From the NCBI GenBank assembly GCA_016840465.1, contig JAEOSH010000031.1, positions 1 through 24,002 of the forward strand: a stretch of 24,002 nucleotides of DNA, written 5' to 3'. This stretch comes from Candidatus Baldrarchaeum yapensis (GTDB lineage: Archaea; Asgardarchaeota; Baldrarchaeia; Baldrarchaeales; Baldrarchaeaceae). Both the position numbers and the translations under genes were made by a program. Below, piece after piece: positions 23,513-24,002 of this stretch (positions are counted from its first letter, which is position 1; each line of letters starts with the position of its first letter). The notes under the pieces were generated by a model. That model saw nothing but the letters and a program-made list of their open reading frames with translations. It was not told where the DNA came from and made no database searches.

Positions 23513-23838
23513 GCGTGCCCAAATGCGGGTTGGTTGTCGACAGGCAGAAGAACGCGTGCGTCAACATCTATCTCAGGATGAAGGGCTTTCCCCACGACAG
23601 TGAGTGGTGGGAGCAGGTTGTGAGACCGCTCCTCAACCACGAGTCGTGGGTGGGGTTGCCCGGATCGGGGCGGAGACCGATGATATGTCCCCCGGTGAAA
23701 GGGGGACTGAGGTTGGTGAAGCCCAAGGCACATGTCCGCACACAACCGCTCGCAAACGCGGACATGTGCTGAACCCTTATCGGCGTTACCAGGAAAACTT
23801 CATGCACCTCGAAATCCTCTACCCCTATTCCTTTCCTT

Positions 23839-24002
23839 TCAGCCATATATTTTATCCAGTGGTTGCCCGTGCGTTATCTTTTGGAAACTAAGGGTATTTT
23901 GGGAACCCGCACGGGCTTCCCCCTCGGCCGCCTCATCCCCTCGGCGGCCCATCGGGGGCCACATCGACGGGCACCACGGGGCCCGCCTCACGTGCGATCC
24001 GC
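23839..24002 (-). pseudogene. Partial open frame, possible TnpB tail of a second element (runs off window)
   Basis: From the window edge the minus strand is open to TGA at 23839-23841, reading WCPSMWPPMGRRGDEAAEGE, then ARAGSQNTLSF. The GC-rich, proline/glycine/arginine-rich character and the following hairpins (GGCCGCC...GGCGGCC; CCCG-TG-CGGG within GGAA...TTCC) resemble a TnpB C-terminus that doubles as a guide-RNA scaffold. It would face the IS607 tnpB tail to tail. It could instead be a structured RNA gene. 23773-23838 is pyrimidine-rich and holds nothing else. Confidence 0.3.

Larger units (their letters stand above)
21040..23772 (+). mobile_element. IS607-family element (resolvase plus interrupted tnpB)
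   Basis: An adjacent serine-recombinase TnpA with a MerR-like N-terminus and an overlapping TnpB-type gene define IS607. IS607 elements lack terminal inverted repeats, so the exact ends cannot be read here; the left end must lie between the nucleoside phosphorylase remnant and ATG 21079, and the right end beyond the tnpB stop at 23772. The tnpB gene is itself interrupted by a homing endonuclease gene. Position next to a truncated gene suggests the insertion caused the truncation. Confidence 0.8.
21659..23772 (+). pseudogene. tnpB: TnpB (RuvC-like guide nuclease) interrupted by a homing endonuclease gene and frameshifted
   Basis: The first part (21659-22693) carries the RuvC-I aspartate in IAWDCNELTIDGFSP, the RuvC-II glutamate in LHIFEELNKEKM and the first zinc cysteine in YLTSKTCSR. 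After a 780-nt insertion the same frame resumes at CGFVVKDLRGQVFACP. One base short of CPKCG the frame changes (C CCA AAT at 23518-23524), and the next frame gives CGLVVDRQKNACVNIYL, with the RuvC-III aspartate, and a long tail to 23772. Removing the insertion and adding one A rebuilds a complete TnpB. The start is uncertain: GTG 21659 or TTG 21674, both overlapping tnpA. As written the zinc finger and RuvC-III cannot be translated in one piece. Confidence 0.88.

Noticed and set aside
1-24002. CRISPR arrays, rRNA or tRNA genes
   Set aside because: No regularly spaced direct repeats, no T-loop/acceptor combinations and no conserved rRNA segments were found by eye.
23900-24002. SRP, RNase P or 5S RNA in the GC-rich right edge
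   Set aside because: The conserved helix 8 loop, RNase P core and 5S consensus segments I know are absent; the stretch is only GC-rich and hairpin-forming.

Overview
The window looks like chromosomal DNA of a thermophilic archaeon, probably in or near the Thermoproteota. The evidence is the gene content (archaeal ATPase with DUF234, PaREP1 family, DUF166, TtuA/Ncs6-type tRNA thiolase, Lrp regulators, DUF2283), heavy use of AGG/AGA and ATA codons, GGTG-type ribosome binding sites, and several genes that look leaderless, with a TATA box about 25 nt before the start codon. Assignment below phylum is not possible by eye.

Layout. 1-3158 is a minus-strand run: a ceramidase-like protein, a Nudix hydrolase and a radical SAM protein that leaves the left edge. 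3235-5350 holds an UppP/BacA-like phosphatase and a DUF389 membrane protein on the plus strand. 5366-8319 is a minus-strand run: a membrane protein with an apparent frameshift, a tRNA 2-thiolation enzyme and an ATP-grasp enzyme. 8320-10458 is an accessory, partly decayed stretch: an unknown A+T-rich gene, a degraded gene remnant, two divergent DUF2283 genes and a GC-rich segment that may be an old TnpB 3' end. 10459-16143 carries an archaeal ATPase, a class V aminotransferase, an RHH-PaREP1 protein, a thymidylate-kinase-like protein with a zinc ribbon, a DUF166 protein and an Lrp regulator with a cysteine-rich tail. 16166-20333 carries LarE, a tiny repeated basic ORF, a retropepsin-like protein lacking the catalytic Asp, and a two-gene FAD/Fe-S 2-hydroxyacid (lactate/glycolate type) dehydrogenase. 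20359-24002 holds a broken nucleoside phosphorylase and an IS607-family element.

The most striking structure is in the IS607 element. Its TnpB is interrupted inside the zinc finger by an exactly 780-nt (260-codon) insertion that is almost entirely a LAGLIDADG homing endonuclease gene. The insertion is flanked by a 7-bp repeat, and removing it rejoins TnpB in frame. The second notable structure is a perfect 9-bp hairpin inside the FAD-oxidase gene with the in-frame TAA in its loop. Removing 24 nt, or jumping between two CGT codons, restores the protein.

At least four genes carry lesions: a frameshift in the membrane protein, the hairpin/TAA in the FAD oxidase, an in-frame TAG in the nucleoside phosphorylase, and the insertion plus frameshift in tnpB. 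Two lesions are one-base shortfalls in homopolymers and could be sequencing errors. The others need a biological explanation or are true decay.

LarE (nickel-pincer cofactor synthesis), the Lrp regulator and the dehydrogenase pair suggest a 2-hydroxyacid (lactate) metabolism locus, but no LarA is present in the window.
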